64,000 bases of DNA from Capilliphycus salinus. GTDB lineage: Bacteria; Cyanobacteriota; Cyanobacteriia; Cyanobacteriales; Microcoleaceae. A program made the translations under genes and the position numbers. This document shows, one piece after another, positions 25,270 to 34,144 of this stretch. The notes beneath the pieces are model-generated. The model was not told where the DNA came from, did not search any database, and was given only the letters and a program-made list of their open reading frames with translations. The stretch is taken from contig NZ_CP178543.1 of the NCBI RefSeq assembly GCF_047276495.1, positions 2,356,001-2,420,000 on the forward strand, given 5' to 3'. Each line of letters opens with the position of its first letter. Position 1 is the first letter of the stretch.

Positions 25270-27144
25270 ATGAACCAGTTACTCAAAACGTTTTTTGCTC
25301 CCCGACAAATTGACCATGAATATATCTCTTTAAATAGTGAAAGTCAAATTGTAGAATTTTCTCTGAATGTTGGACGATTTTCAGACTCCCCTGAAAATGT
25401 CAAACATGGAAATGATATTAGCCTGTGTTTCCCTGAATTAGTTGGGCTTGAATCGGTTTACAATCAACTCTTAGAAGAAAATATTCCCCACTTTGAGTTA
25501 AAAGGAATTGCGAGAAATTTAGAAGCGAATTCTCCCGTTTATTTTGATGTTTATATCTTTAAAAATCAAGAGTTTACTTATTTGGATGGAGATATTATAA
25601 TTTTATTTGATGAAAAAACGGACTGGATGATTCGAGAACAAAAATATAGCCAAATTTATAAAGAGTATGAACTCTCGGTTTCCCGACTAGAACAAATTAA
25701 TAATTATACGAATCAAATTATTCATTCAATGAATGATATGTTATTGATTACCAATCCTTTGGGTATCATTACAAAAATCAATCAAGCCACTCAAAATATA
25801 CTTGAATATCGAGAAGATGAATTAATTAATCAGTCTATTACCAATTTGTTCTCCGAGCAACACTCCAAACAAACCGTTAATTTGTCAGATTTATTTATAG
25901 ATGAAAATTATCATAATAGCTTTGAAGTTTATTGTAAAACTAAAACGGGACGGGAGATTATTATCTCTTTTTCCTGTTCTATTTTTAGCCTACAGCCCTT
26001 TGAACGTCAAGAATTACTTTGGATTGGTCGAGATATTACCAGACGGAAACAACTTGAACTACAACTGAATCATCAGTTAGAACAAAATCGCGTTTTAAGC
26101 GGGATGACTCAACGAATTCGACAGTCGTTAAGTCTGCAAAAAATTCTACAAACAACTGTGGCTGAAGTTCGACAACTCTTAAAGGTTGATAGCGTCTTAT
26201 TTTATCATATTTACGACCAAAATAAAGGTGATATTGTCGCAAATTCTTTTGATTGTAGTTTGGCAAAATTACAGCAATTGCCGAACAATGTTTTCATTCC
26301 CAACTATTTTTTATCTATTCTAGAGCAAGGAATAATCGTTAGTCTTGATGAAAAAAATATTGTAGAACTCGACCCAGATATTTATAATACTTGGGTTAAT
26401 TTAAAGATAAAATCCGAGCTAATTATTCCAATCATTACTCACAAACAAGCGATAAACTTAGATTCTCAAAAGGAACTTTGGGGAGTATTAATTGCCTATC
26501 AAATTAAGGAGAGTCGGGGGTGGGAAAAATGGGAAATTCGCTTACTCGAACAACTGGCAACCCCAATAGCGGTGGCGATACAACAAGCCGAACTTTATGA
26601 ACAACTGCAAATGGCAAATCAAGAACTCGAAAAAATGGCAATGACCGACGGTTTAACTCGGGTTGCCAACCGCCGATTTTTTGAAGAAATGTTATCTAAA
26701 GAATGGAGTAGAGTTCGGCGAGAAAATGCCAGCTTATCCCTGATTCTTTGTGATGTTGATTATTTTAAACGTTATAACGATACTTACGGTCATTTGGCTG
26801 GAGATAGTTGCTTAAAACAGGTGGCTCAGGCGTTGCAAGAAGGGGCGAAACGAGCGGGGGATTTAGTCGCTCGTTACGGGGGGGAAGAATTCGCGATTCT
26901 TTTACCAAAAACCGATCTCGAAGGCGCGATTTTAGTCGCCGAAACCATTTCCGCTCAAGTGCGATCGCTACAAATTCCCCATGAAAACTCACCGATCAAA
27001 CCTTATGTCACCGTTAGCGTTGGGGTGGCTTGTATCGTTCCCGAACCCCCTTTAACCCCGGAAACGTTGGTTCTCCGAGCCGATCAAGCCCTCTACCAAG
27101 CCAAAACCAATGGACGCGATCGCTGGTTTGCCGCCCCCAATTAG
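25270..27144 (+). CDS. PAS-GAF-GGDEF diguanylate cyclase
   Basis: 624 residues. A divergent N-terminal region (1-130), PAS (~140-265, LLITNPLGIITKINQAT to IGRDITRRKQ), GAF (~275-440) and GGDEF (~455-620). The active site RYGGEEF and metal residues in CDVDYFKRYND are intact, so it should make c-di-GMP from 2 GTP. An RAGD I-site lies 5 residues before GGEEF, so product inhibition is expected. No chromophore Cys is obvious in the GAF domain. No membrane segment. It is followed by a shorter paralogue. Confidence 0.95.
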   Translation: MNQLLKTFFAPRQIDHEYISLNSESQIVEFSLNVGRFSDSPENVKHGNDISLCFPELVGLESVYNQLLEENIPHFELKGIARNLEANSPVYFDVYIFKNQEFTYLDGDIIILFDEKTDWMIREQKYSQIYKEYELSVSRLEQINNYTNQIIHSMNDMLLITNPLGIITKINQATQNILEYREDELINQSITNLFSEQHSKQTVNLSDLFIDENYHNSFEVYCKTKTGREIIISFSCSIFSLQPFERQELLWIGRDITRRKQLELQLNHQLEQNRVLSGMTQRIRQSLSLQKILQTTVAEVRQLLKVDSVLFYHIYDQNKGDIVANSFDCSLAKLQQLPNNVFIPNYFLSILEQGIIVSLDEKNIVELDPDIYNTWVNLKIKSELIIPIITHKQAINLDSQKELWGVLIAYQIKESRGWEKWEIRLLEQLATPIAVAIQQAELYEQLQMANQELEKMAMTDGLTRVANRRFFEEMLSKEWSRVRRENASLSLILCDVDYFKRYNDTYGHLAGDSCLKQVAQALQEGAKRAGDLVARYGGEEFAILLPKTDLEGAILVAETISAQVRSLQIPHENSPIKPYVTVSVGVACIVPEPPLTPETLVLRADQALYQAKTNGRDRWFAAPN

Positions 27145-27368
27145 GGTTAATACCCTGCAAACGAGGTTAAACTAGAAGTAAAAGGGTTAATCAGCAGGAG
27201 GTTGGACAGAGAGGGACTTGCTCAAAGTCAAGGGTTAATTTACAGATTTATTTCAGTATTGTAAGTTACTAAAAATTTTTGTTAGGCTTGAAAAAAAACG
27301 TTTCATCCTTTAGCTAGGCTGAATCTGTAGCCTAATAGAGTCTTTTATTTTCTGATCACATCGGCACT

Positions 27369-28463
27369 ATGAATAAACAGAAATCGTGGGAAACGCAATG
27401 CTATCAGATCCAAGAACATGACTATGTACTTGGTAAAATTTCCTGTGCAGTTTATCAGGGAAAAAGTCTGAAAAGCATTCTCGATCAAATTACAACAGAC
27501 CTGCAAAAAATTCTTCAGGCCGATCGCATTTTAATTTATCACAAACCCGTTGCCAATCTGGATACACTGCTGTCAGAATCGTTATCAAGCCGTGAATTTT
27601 TGAGTTTGAAAAACATTTTATATAGTTCCTGGAATTCAGAGGAAATCTTACATCAACTTCAGGAAGGAAAAATTTGTAATCCTTCAGAAATTGATTCATC
27701 AATTCAAACTCAACAGCTTCAACTCGGAATTAAATCCGAACTCATTGTACCGATTTTAATCCACAATTATCACTTGGATCAACCCTCAAAAAGCCAACTC
27801 TGGGGAATGCTGATTATTCATCAGTGTTTTCACCGAGATTGGGAACCTTTTGAACTCAATTTTCTCAGTCAAATTGCGATTCAAGTCGCCATTGCAATTC
27901 AACAAGCGCAATTATATTCTCAATTAAAAGCGATTCGAGAAGAATTTCAACAACAAAAAATTAAAGATGATTTAACTCACATTGCCAATCGTCGCTACTT
28001 CGATCAAATCATAGAAGTCGAGTGGAAACGATTAGAAAGGGATTCTTCTGCTCTGTCTTTGATTCTTTGTCAAGTTGATGGTTTTCAACATTATCATCAA
28101 ATTTATGGAAAATCTGCGGGGGAGACCTGTTTACAATTAGTGGCTGCGGTTCTGTTAGAAACAGCTAAACGACCGGGGGATTTGGTCGCCCGTTATGATC
28201 AACAAATCTTTGCGATTCTTTTACCCAATACTCACCTCGAAGGTGTGGTTAAAGTTGCAGAAAATATTCGGACTCGGGTGAAATTATTACAAATTCCTCA
28301 TCAAGATTCTCTCCAAAGTCCTTATGTGAGTATCAGTTTGGGAGTAACCAGTACAATACCGACTCCAATTGTAGACGTTAAAAGCCTAGTGGAACTCGCC
28401 CACAAAGCCCTAAAAGAGGCTCAAAAAGATGGCGATCGCGTTTTAGTTCGAGCAGATTTGTAA
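27369..28463 (+). CDS. GAF-GGDEF protein with degenerate active site
   Basis: 364 residues, GAF (~20-190) and GGDEF (~200-360), a clear paralogue of the protein before it (shared TxIANRRYFDQ, ARY, FAILLP segments). The signature is RYDQQIF instead of RYGGEEF and the metal site reads CQVDGF instead of CDVDYF, so cyclase activity is very unlikely. The I-site RPGD at the normal distance is kept, so it could still bind c-di-GMP as an effector. It has its own 224-base upstream spacer, so it may be regulated apart from the active enzyme. Confidence 0.92.
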   Translation: MNKQKSWETQCYQIQEHDYVLGKISCAVYQGKSLKSILDQITTDLQKILQADRILIYHKPVANLDTLLSESLSSREFLSLKNILYSSWNSEEILHQLQEGKICNPSEIDSSIQTQQLQLGIKSELIVPILIHNYHLDQPSKSQLWGMLIIHQCFHRDWEPFELNFLSQIAIQVAIAIQQAQLYSQLKAIREEFQQQKIKDDLTHIANRRYFDQIIEVEWKRLERDSSALSLILCQVDGFQHYHQIYGKSAGETCLQLVAAVLLETAKRPGDLVARYDQQIFAILLPNTHLEGVVKVAENIRTRVKLLQIPHQDSLQSPYVSISLGVTSTIPTPIVDVKSLVELAHKALKEAQKDGDRVLVRADL

Positions 28464-28487
28464 ATCGATTTGATTCGTCATCTCCAC

Positions 28488-29807
28488 CTACTTAGAAATG
28501 GTCTTTCTATCTTCTGTTAGATGGTTTTCCGGTTCGGAAGTTCTCAGTAGATTTTCCTGGTGACGAATGGAAGCGATCGCCACTTCCCAAGTAAAAGTAA
28601 AAGAGTGAAAAGACTCTGAGGAGATGCGATCTTTATCTAAATCAACAATCACTTCTTTAAAAATAGTAAACAATTGACGGCGCAGATCTTTTAACTCCTC
28701 AATCGTTTGAGCCGAGTTAATTTGGTCGATCAGGCTAATCAGTTCTAAATTATATAAATCCGCTCGATTTTTTTGTCGTCCTTGAAACCAAAGCCTAAAT
28801 TGCCAAAGACTGGAAATAACCAGCACAGAAGCCGACAGTACAAACCCCATCGGTTCGGCATATTTTTCTAAAAATGTCGGTTCATCTTGGTAATAATAAT
28901 CTTTCGCTCCGGGATGGAAAGAAAACCCCAAATCTTTCAAAGATTCGGGTTGATGAATCATCGCCGCTTGGGGAGTTTTGGCAATTAATTCGTTGCGGTA
29001 TTCAAACAAAATTCGGGTCAGTTCATAAATCACTTTGTCGTCAACATTTTTATGAGTAATTAAAACGGCTCTTAACGCAACAACAGGTAAATCCTCTGCG
29101 GGAATTGGAATCGAACCATTATAAGTTCCAATGGGAATTGTACTCGCTTCTAGAGCGGGTTGAAACAGTTGTAAAGCGGTCGCTTGTTCGATAGGAATCA
29201 AACGACTTTTACCCGATTGCAGTAGTTGATTAATACTGGGATTTCCCAAAGCAATCACCCGAAATAACGCATCAACTTGTCCCTGTTCCAGCAAACGATA
29301 AGCTTCTTTTGGCGGTGCCGTGACTACTTTCAAATCATCTGCATTTAAACCATAATGCCGACTCAACACCCAAAATAAATTATAAGAACCGCTTCCTTTT
29401 GGCATCAAAGCAATGCGTTTCCCTTTTAAATCGCTAACCTTGTTAATCTTTGAGTCTTCCCGGGCGATTAAATGAAACATTTCCGGGAACAAAAGAGCAA
29501 CCGCCTTAGTCTGATGGGGAATCGATAGATCGCTTTGAACCAAAGCCAAATCCGCTTTTTTATTTTTCAAAAATTCTAGATTCTGTTGCGAACCTTCCGT
29601 TTCAATAACATTAATTTTAAGCCGAGGTAGGTGTCGAGAAACGACTTGAGAAAAAGCTTGAGAAAAAGCATAATATTCGCCATCCTTGGCGGCACTAGCC
29701 AGAGTTAAATTATAAACTTGATGGGGCGTTTTCCAAGAGAGAACAGCAAAAATCAGCACCAAAATTATGCTGAGACCAATTAAAGGAAAAGCGATTTTTT
29801 TCTGCAT
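28488..29807 (-). CDS. TAXI family solute-binding protein
   Basis: 439 residues. An N-terminal uncleaved-type hydrophobic segment (LIGLSIILVLIFAVLSW) is followed by a TAXI (TRAP-associated extracytoplasmic immunogenic) binding fold: LASAAKDGEYYAFSQAF, KKADLALVQSD, LKGKRIALMPKGSGSYN. A second membrane helix at ~315-335 (MGFVLSASVLVISSLWQF) leads to a ~100-residue cytoplasmic helical tail, unlike free periplasmic binding proteins. No TRAP permease gene is nearby, so it may act as a sensor or with a distant transporter. The ligand is unknown. It converges on the GGDEF gene. Confidence 0.88.
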   Translation of the reverse strand: MQKKIAFPLIGLSIILVLIFAVLSWKTPHQVYNLTLASAAKDGEYYAFSQAFSQVVSRHLPRLKINVIETEGSQQNLEFLKNKKADLALVQSDLSIPHQTKAVALLFPEMFHLIAREDSKINKVSDLKGKRIALMPKGSGSYNLFWVLSRHYGLNADDLKVVTAPPKEAYRLLEQGQVDALFRVIALGNPSINQLLQSGKSRLIPIEQATALQLFQPALEASTIPIGTYNGSIPIPAEDLPVVALRAVLITHKNVDDKVIYELTRILFEYRNELIAKTPQAAMIHQPESLKDLGFSFHPGAKDYYYQDEPTFLEKYAEPMGFVLSASVLVISSLWQFRLWFQGRQKNRADLYNLELISLIDQINSAQTIEELKDLRRQLFTIFKEVIVDLDKDRISSESFHSFTFTWEVAIASIRHQENLLRTSEPENHLTEDRKTISK

Positions 29808-30052
29808 AGCACAACAATCCTAACCCCTAAACGAACTCAATAGTTAAAGATAACAGAAAAACCGAACCCAACAGAATTTTAACCCCTCCGCCCCAAACCT
29901 TGTTAATTGGCAACCCTTTAAAAACGGACGGGGGAATCTTGAACCCTTTTAATGGTGAATTAAATCTAAACTTTTAATTTTCCGGAGCGGACTAGCAATT
30001 TTCATCCTTTAGTGATATCTTAAATTCTGATCTTAAATCAAATCTTGCGTTG

Positions 30053-31144
30053 ATGAGCGAACAGATCCCCAACCTCGTCGTCCTGCACGGCGACCAAACC
30101 GGAGAAGAATTGTTAGGCGAAGCCTTGCGCGTCCTCAACCCCTCGGTGATTCGCCAACCTTTAAACTTCCTTGATTTTGATTTAAGCTTAGAAAATCGCC
30201 GCTCTACCAACAATCGAGTCGTCCATGAAGCCGCCCAAGCGACTCTCGAAAGCGGACTCGCCCTCAAAGCCGCAACCATCACCCCAGAAATTCCCGGCGA
30301 TGTGGGGAGTCCCAACGCGATTTTACGGGAGGCATTGGAGGCGAAAGTCATCCTACGCATCGGGCGGCGAATTCCCAGTATTCGCCCCATCGGGGGAGTT
30401 TACGCGCCCATTGCGATTGTGCGGATGGCCGTTGATGATGCTTACGGGGCCAAAGAGTGGCGGGAGTTGACAGAAAATGGAGATGAAATCGCTTTTCGCA
30501 CCTCAAAAGTTTCTCGTCTCACCTGTCGGGCGGTGGCCGAATTTACCTTTCAATACGCCCAACGAACCCGGGCGCGGGTGTTTGGCGGGCCGAAATTTAC
30601 CGTCAGTCCCGTCTACGAAGGGATGTTTAAAGAAGAATTGGATGCGGCGTCTGAGCGTTACCCCGATGTTGCCTATCAACCGTTGTTGATTGATGCCACC
30701 TTTGCCCTACTGTTACAAACCAGTGGCGAAGCGTTGGTGATTCCGGCGTTGAACCGAGATGGAGACTTACTCTCGGATATGGTCCTGCAAATGTACGGCA
30801 GTATCGCGGGTTCCGAGAGTTTGGTTTTGGGGTTTGATGAAACGGCGACTCAGGTGAAAACCGTTATGGCCGAAGCCCCGCACGGCACCGCACCGGCGTT
30901 ACAGGGGAAAAATATTGCCAATCCGATGGCGATGATTTTGGCGGGGGCGGCGTTGTTGGTGTACGTGGGAACCCCCGAGGCCGAACGCGCTTCTCGGGCC
31001 ATCTATGAAAGCGTGTTTGAAACGCTACAGGAAGGAAAGGCCACCCCGGATTTAGGCGGCCAGATGATGATGAGTGAATTTACGGACGAAGTGATTCGCC
31101 GAGTCGAAAACAAGTTGGAGGTTTGGTCAAGTTTAAATCAATAA
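30053..31144 (+). CDS. Isocitrate/isopropylmalate dehydrogenase family protein
   Basis: 363 residues, close to the ~360 of LeuB. It belongs to the beta-decarboxylating dehydrogenase family, with LHGDQTGEELL at the start, the region around NRDGDLLSDMVLQMYGSIAGS (metal-binding Asp pair) and APHGTAPALQGKNIANPMA near the C-terminus (nucleotide-binding loop). It is divergent in the substrate region, so I do not assign leuB or icd. ATG 30053 is preferred to the TTG three bases earlier. It stands alone between convergent or divergent neighbours. Confidence 0.85.
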   Translation: MSEQIPNLVVLHGDQTGEELLGEALRVLNPSVIRQPLNFLDFDLSLENRRSTNNRVVHEAAQATLESGLALKAATITPEIPGDVGSPNAILREALEAKVILRIGRRIPSIRPIGGVYAPIAIVRMAVDDAYGAKEWRELTENGDEIAFRTSKVSRLTCRAVAEFTFQYAQRTRARVFGGPKFTVSPVYEGMFKEELDAASERYPDVAYQPLLIDATFALLLQTSGEALVIPALNRDGDLLSDMVLQMYGSIAGSESLVLGFDETATQVKTVMAEAPHGTAPALQGKNIANPMAMILAGAALLVYVGTPEAERASRAIYESVFETLQEGKATPDLGGQMMMSEFTDEVIRRVENKLEVWSSLNQ

Positions 31145-31167
31145 AATCAATCGATGAAACTGGCTTG

Positions 31168-31878
31168 TTATCCCCAACGCATCGGTTTAGTTTCTGTAGA
31201 TTTTTGTTCCGGTTTACTGTTAGAAATTTGTTTCAAAATTTCCAGTTCCCGATTGCATTCTTCTTGTAAAATCTTCAGATAACGTTTTTGTTTTTCCCGA
31301 AGTTTGACCGGATCAAGTTGGGAAGATGGAGTCATACTCAACAATTCAACCGCCATTTGTATCGTTGAAAGCGGGGCGCGTAAATCTTCAGAAAGTTGGT
31401 TGAGCATTGCTTCTTTGGAATGGCTAATTTCTTCTAAAGCTTGCACTTTTTCGTTGAGTTTCTGTACATTAGCCTGTTCTTGTTGGTATTGATATAAATA
31501 CTGTTGATGCTTTTTTAGTCGGGTTTTAACCGCTTCCAACAGTTCGGTTGTTGTAAAGGGTTTTGTAATATAATCATCGGCGCCCAATTCCATTCCCATC
31601 CGCTGATCCTGACGTTCGGTTTTGGCCGTCAGAAAAATGAAGGGAATATTCGCCGTCCTGCTATCTTGCTGCAATTCATATAAAACAGCATAGCCGTCAA
31701 TATCCGGCATCATAATATCACAAATGATTAAATCGGGCTGTTCTTGTTTTGCCAGTTGTAAACCCTGATGTCCATCTTCAGCGCCTATCCCTTGAAATTG
31801 TTCAATGGTGAGCAGTTCCAGAATACTCATTCTAATCGGTTCATCATCTTCAATCACCAGTATTTTCTTCATCGTCAT
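31168..31878 (-). CDS. Response regulator with a His-less HisKA-type domain
   Basis: 236 residues. Receiver domain 1-125 with acidic pocket EDD, phospho-acceptor Asp in LIICDIMMPD, and TAK and KPF switch residues. A coiled-coil linker and a dimerisation helix pair of HisKA type (~145-190) follow. The H-box reads LSEDLRAPLS, with Glu where the phospho-His should be, and there is no ATPase domain. It may act as a phosphorylation-dependent dimeric adaptor. Two ATGs (31878, 31872) are possible starts. No partner kinase is adjacent. Confidence 0.92.
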   Translation of the reverse strand: MTMKKILVIEDDEPIRMSILELLTIEQFQGIGAEDGHQGLQLAKQEQPDLIICDIMMPDIDGYAVLYELQQDSRTANIPFIFLTAKTERQDQRMGMELGADDYITKPFTTTELLEAVKTRLKKHQQYLYQYQQEQANVQKLNEKVQALEEISHSKEAMLNQLSEDLRAPLSTIQMAVELLSMTPSSQLDPVKLREKQKRYLKILQEECNRELEILKQISNSKPEQKSTETKPMRWG

Positions 31879-32188
31879 AACCCCTATGAAATTTTGATGT
31901 TGTGTAGCTCAAGCTTTGCTGAACTGGGAAACTCATCCGTAAATTCTCGCAAACTTGATCCGTTGAATCCGATTATAGATTCCGAAAGATCACCTAAATT
32001 TTAACTCCTATTTGCCCACCTGTAGCCTAGATTTACAATATTTATCCGAGAAAATACAGAGTCTTGTGAACAACTTAGATCAATCTGGTCACGATTTAAA
32101 GACAAAATGTTATTTTTTCTACATCCGGAGTCAACAGATTTTACATTGAAGCAACTGTCAAGCGATCGCACAACAAGCCAATCCAACC

Positions 32189-33115
32189 ATGAATCACCAT
32201 AACTGCAAAATAAGTGTTTTTGGGGCGTTTTTATCAATTCTCGCCCTTTCCAGTTGCGCCACTGTTCCCCAAAATTTTTCCGATCAAGTCGCGAGTTCCC
32301 CTCAGTTAGAAGTCGCTCCCCAAATGGCAAATTCTGCGGCTCCTCCTCCCCCGGCTCCTGACTCTGTTCCCCAAAAACAACCCCAACTGATCAAACGCGC
32401 TCAACTTACCCTGGTTGTCCAATCCTTAAATGAAACGTTAGAATCGGTAACGGCTCTAATTCAACGACAACAGGGCGATATCTTACAATTTTCAGAGAGT
32501 CAGCCTCAAAGCGGTTTAAGCCGTCATACTGCTAATTTAGAGTTGCGGGTTCCTCAAGACAAACTCGAATCAACTTTGGATACTTTATCTGAACTGGGAA
32601 CCGTTGAAAATCGAAGCATTACCGCTGAGGATGTTTCCGATCAACTCGTTGATATTCAGGCGCGACTCCGAAATCTGCGAAAATCAGAAGAAATGGTTTT
32701 AAAAATTATGGAACGTTCCGGTTCTGTCGGAGAAGTGTTAGAAGTTGCCAACCAACTCAGTAACATTCGAGACTCCATTGAACGACTCGACGCCCAATTC
32801 CGCAACCTTCAAAATCAAGTTGCTTATTCGACAATTAGTTTAAATCTAGAAGCCCCTGTTTCTGCTGAAAATCAACCTCAATTTAATTTCGGCTTACAAG
32901 TCGGAGAAGCTTGGGGAGAAGCCTCCCACGCTGTTACGACGTTCTCCTTTACTTTATTGAGTTTAGCCCTGTGGTTACTCGCGTTTACTCCCTATTTTCT
33001 CTTAGTTGGGGGGGGCAGTTTATGGTTATCAACGTTGGCGAAAAAAACAGTCCTAAACCCTTTCGCGCAGGCTATAGTAATTACAGTAGGGTGGGTGAGA
33101 GTAAAAAGTTGGTAA
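32189..33115 (+). CDS. DUF4349 lipoprotein
   Basis: 308 residues. Signal peptide with lipobox LSSC (Cys 23), then a Pro-rich linker, then the DUF4349 domain (~60-240: RAQLTLVV, VPQDKLESTLDTLSELG, AEDVSDQLVDIQARLRNLR), largely coiled coil, and a C-terminal membrane segment (LSLALWLLAFTPYFLLVGG). It is anchored outside the cytoplasm; function unknown in most members. The last ~9 codons (GWVRVKSW) are made from the palindromic repeat at 33087-33151, so the native C-terminus was probably changed by repeat insertion. Confidence 0.88.
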   Translation: MNHHNCKISVFGAFLSILALSSCATVPQNFSDQVASSPQLEVAPQMANSAAPPPPAPDSVPQKQPQLIKRAQLTLVVQSLNETLESVTALIQRQQGDILQFSESQPQSGLSRHTANLELRVPQDKLESTLDTLSELGTVENRSITAEDVSDQLVDIQARLRNLRKSEEMVLKIMERSGSVGEVLEVANQLSNIRDSIERLDAQFRNLQNQVAYSTISLNLEAPVSAENQPQFNFGLQVGEAWGEASHAVTTFSFTLLSLALWLLAFTPYFLLVGGGSLWLSTLAKKTVLNPFAQAIVITVGWVRVKSW

Positions 33116-33222
33116 TCTCATCAGTTAAGTTATTAGTTTTCACCCACCCTACAACTACAACTCAATAAAAAGTTGGTAATCTCATCAGTTAAGTCATTAG
33201 TTGTCACTCACCCTACCCATGA
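33087..33222. repeat. TAGGGTGGGTGA palindromic repeat with a direct duplication
   Basis: AGGGTGGGTGA at 33088-33098 is the inverse of TCACCCACCCT further on. The inner part AAAAAGTTGGTAATCTCATC and the CACCC arm occur twice in direct order (from ~33100 and from ~33168). The same palindrome occurs inside another repeat at 43668-43734. The rest of the gap to 33357 holds only spacer. Confidence 0.7.
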
Positions 33223-33357
33223 TTTTAAATAAAAATATTCGTCATTCTGAGTCAAGCAAAGAATCTCTACACTACCTTCTTTTCACTCAGGATGACGATT
33301 GAAAATTGATAACCCTAACAACAGTTCTAAGGCATTTCTTCCCCTAGAAAACCTGCT

Positions 33358-33843
33358 TTAGTCCAGATATCCCATTAACGCATAAGGATCATCAACTTGG
33401 TTGGAGGCGATGGGACGGTTGGCCATCATTGATGTGATTTGTAGATGAGTTGTTGCAACCGGACGGTTGGCCATTGCGCCGACTGCATCTTCAGAATGTA
33501 CAAAACTAATCCCCGAAGCGCTCTCGGTTTTGAAAATGGGACGGTTCCCCATAATTGTCCCGACGACTTCGAGATGACTTTCCTCAATGGGACGGTTCGG
33601 CATAATCATCGCCGACTGATGATGTGCCACCTGAATTTGAGTCGGTGCCGAATTTTCGGATGACTCCGCTTTTGTCGATTTGGTTTCCATTTCTAAATCC
33701 TTACTCATATCTTTTTCTTGTTCCTGCTTATTGTCCGGGTTTTCTGATTTTACAGTGTCTTCAGTAGTTTTACTCATACGCTTTCCTGTAGTTCGAGGGG
33801 TTCGCGCAGTCCTCCTTTTTTTTGTAGAAGAGCTAACAGCCAT
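33358..33843 (-). CDS. NRP(I/V)-repeat protein
   Basis: 161 residues. The N-terminal ~75 are basic then acidic low-complexity sequence, probably disordered. The C-terminal ~85 hold four copies of a short motif: MIMPNRPIE, TIMGNRPIF, GAMANRPVA and SMMANRPIA, at spacings of ~19, ~30 and ~20 residues, separated by HLEVVG/HLQITS-like strands. No enzyme motif or signal peptide is visible. Similar NRP-motif proteins seem to exist in other cyanobacteria as hypotheticals, but I cannot name a function. Scaffold, stress protein and peptide precursor are all open. Confidence 0.75.
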   Translation of the reverse strand: MAVSSSTKKRRTARTPRTTGKRMSKTTEDTVKSENPDNKQEQEKDMSKDLEMETKSTKAESSENSAPTQIQVAHHQSAMIMPNRPIEESHLEVVGTIMGNRPIFKTESASGISFVHSEDAVGAMANRPVATTHLQITSMMANRPIASNQVDDPYALMGYLD

Positions 33844-34144
33844 GTTTGAATACCTTTTTTTTCTTAAACGGGTTAGCTGGAAACCATCAAATCCTTGATC
33901 GTTACGGACTAACCCCGAGATTTCACCTCATTTATCAAACCTCCCCCCTGCCATTTCGGTAGAGGTTGAGCTTCTTATTTTGATGAATACTAAAAAATTA
34001 TAAAATATTTTGGGATTTAAGTAAATACTAAATTAAGAAAAATAACCAATTACAACGATAAGTTAAGAAAATCAGACCTATAGGGGACGACTAATTTTCA
34101 GCGGAAGTGCTACCATCAATTCTGGAACTTCATCCCCCGGAAAA
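33844..34144. other. Spacer between divergent genes
   Basis: 301 bases between the NRP-repeat gene and uvrB. AT-rich from about 33980 to 34080. It must hold the promoters of both genes, but no clear -35/-10 pair, SOS box or repeat was recognised. Confidence 0.4.

Noticed and set aside
25270..28463. Phytochrome-like GAF photoreceptors
   Set aside because: No bilin-binding Cys motif was found in either GAF domain.
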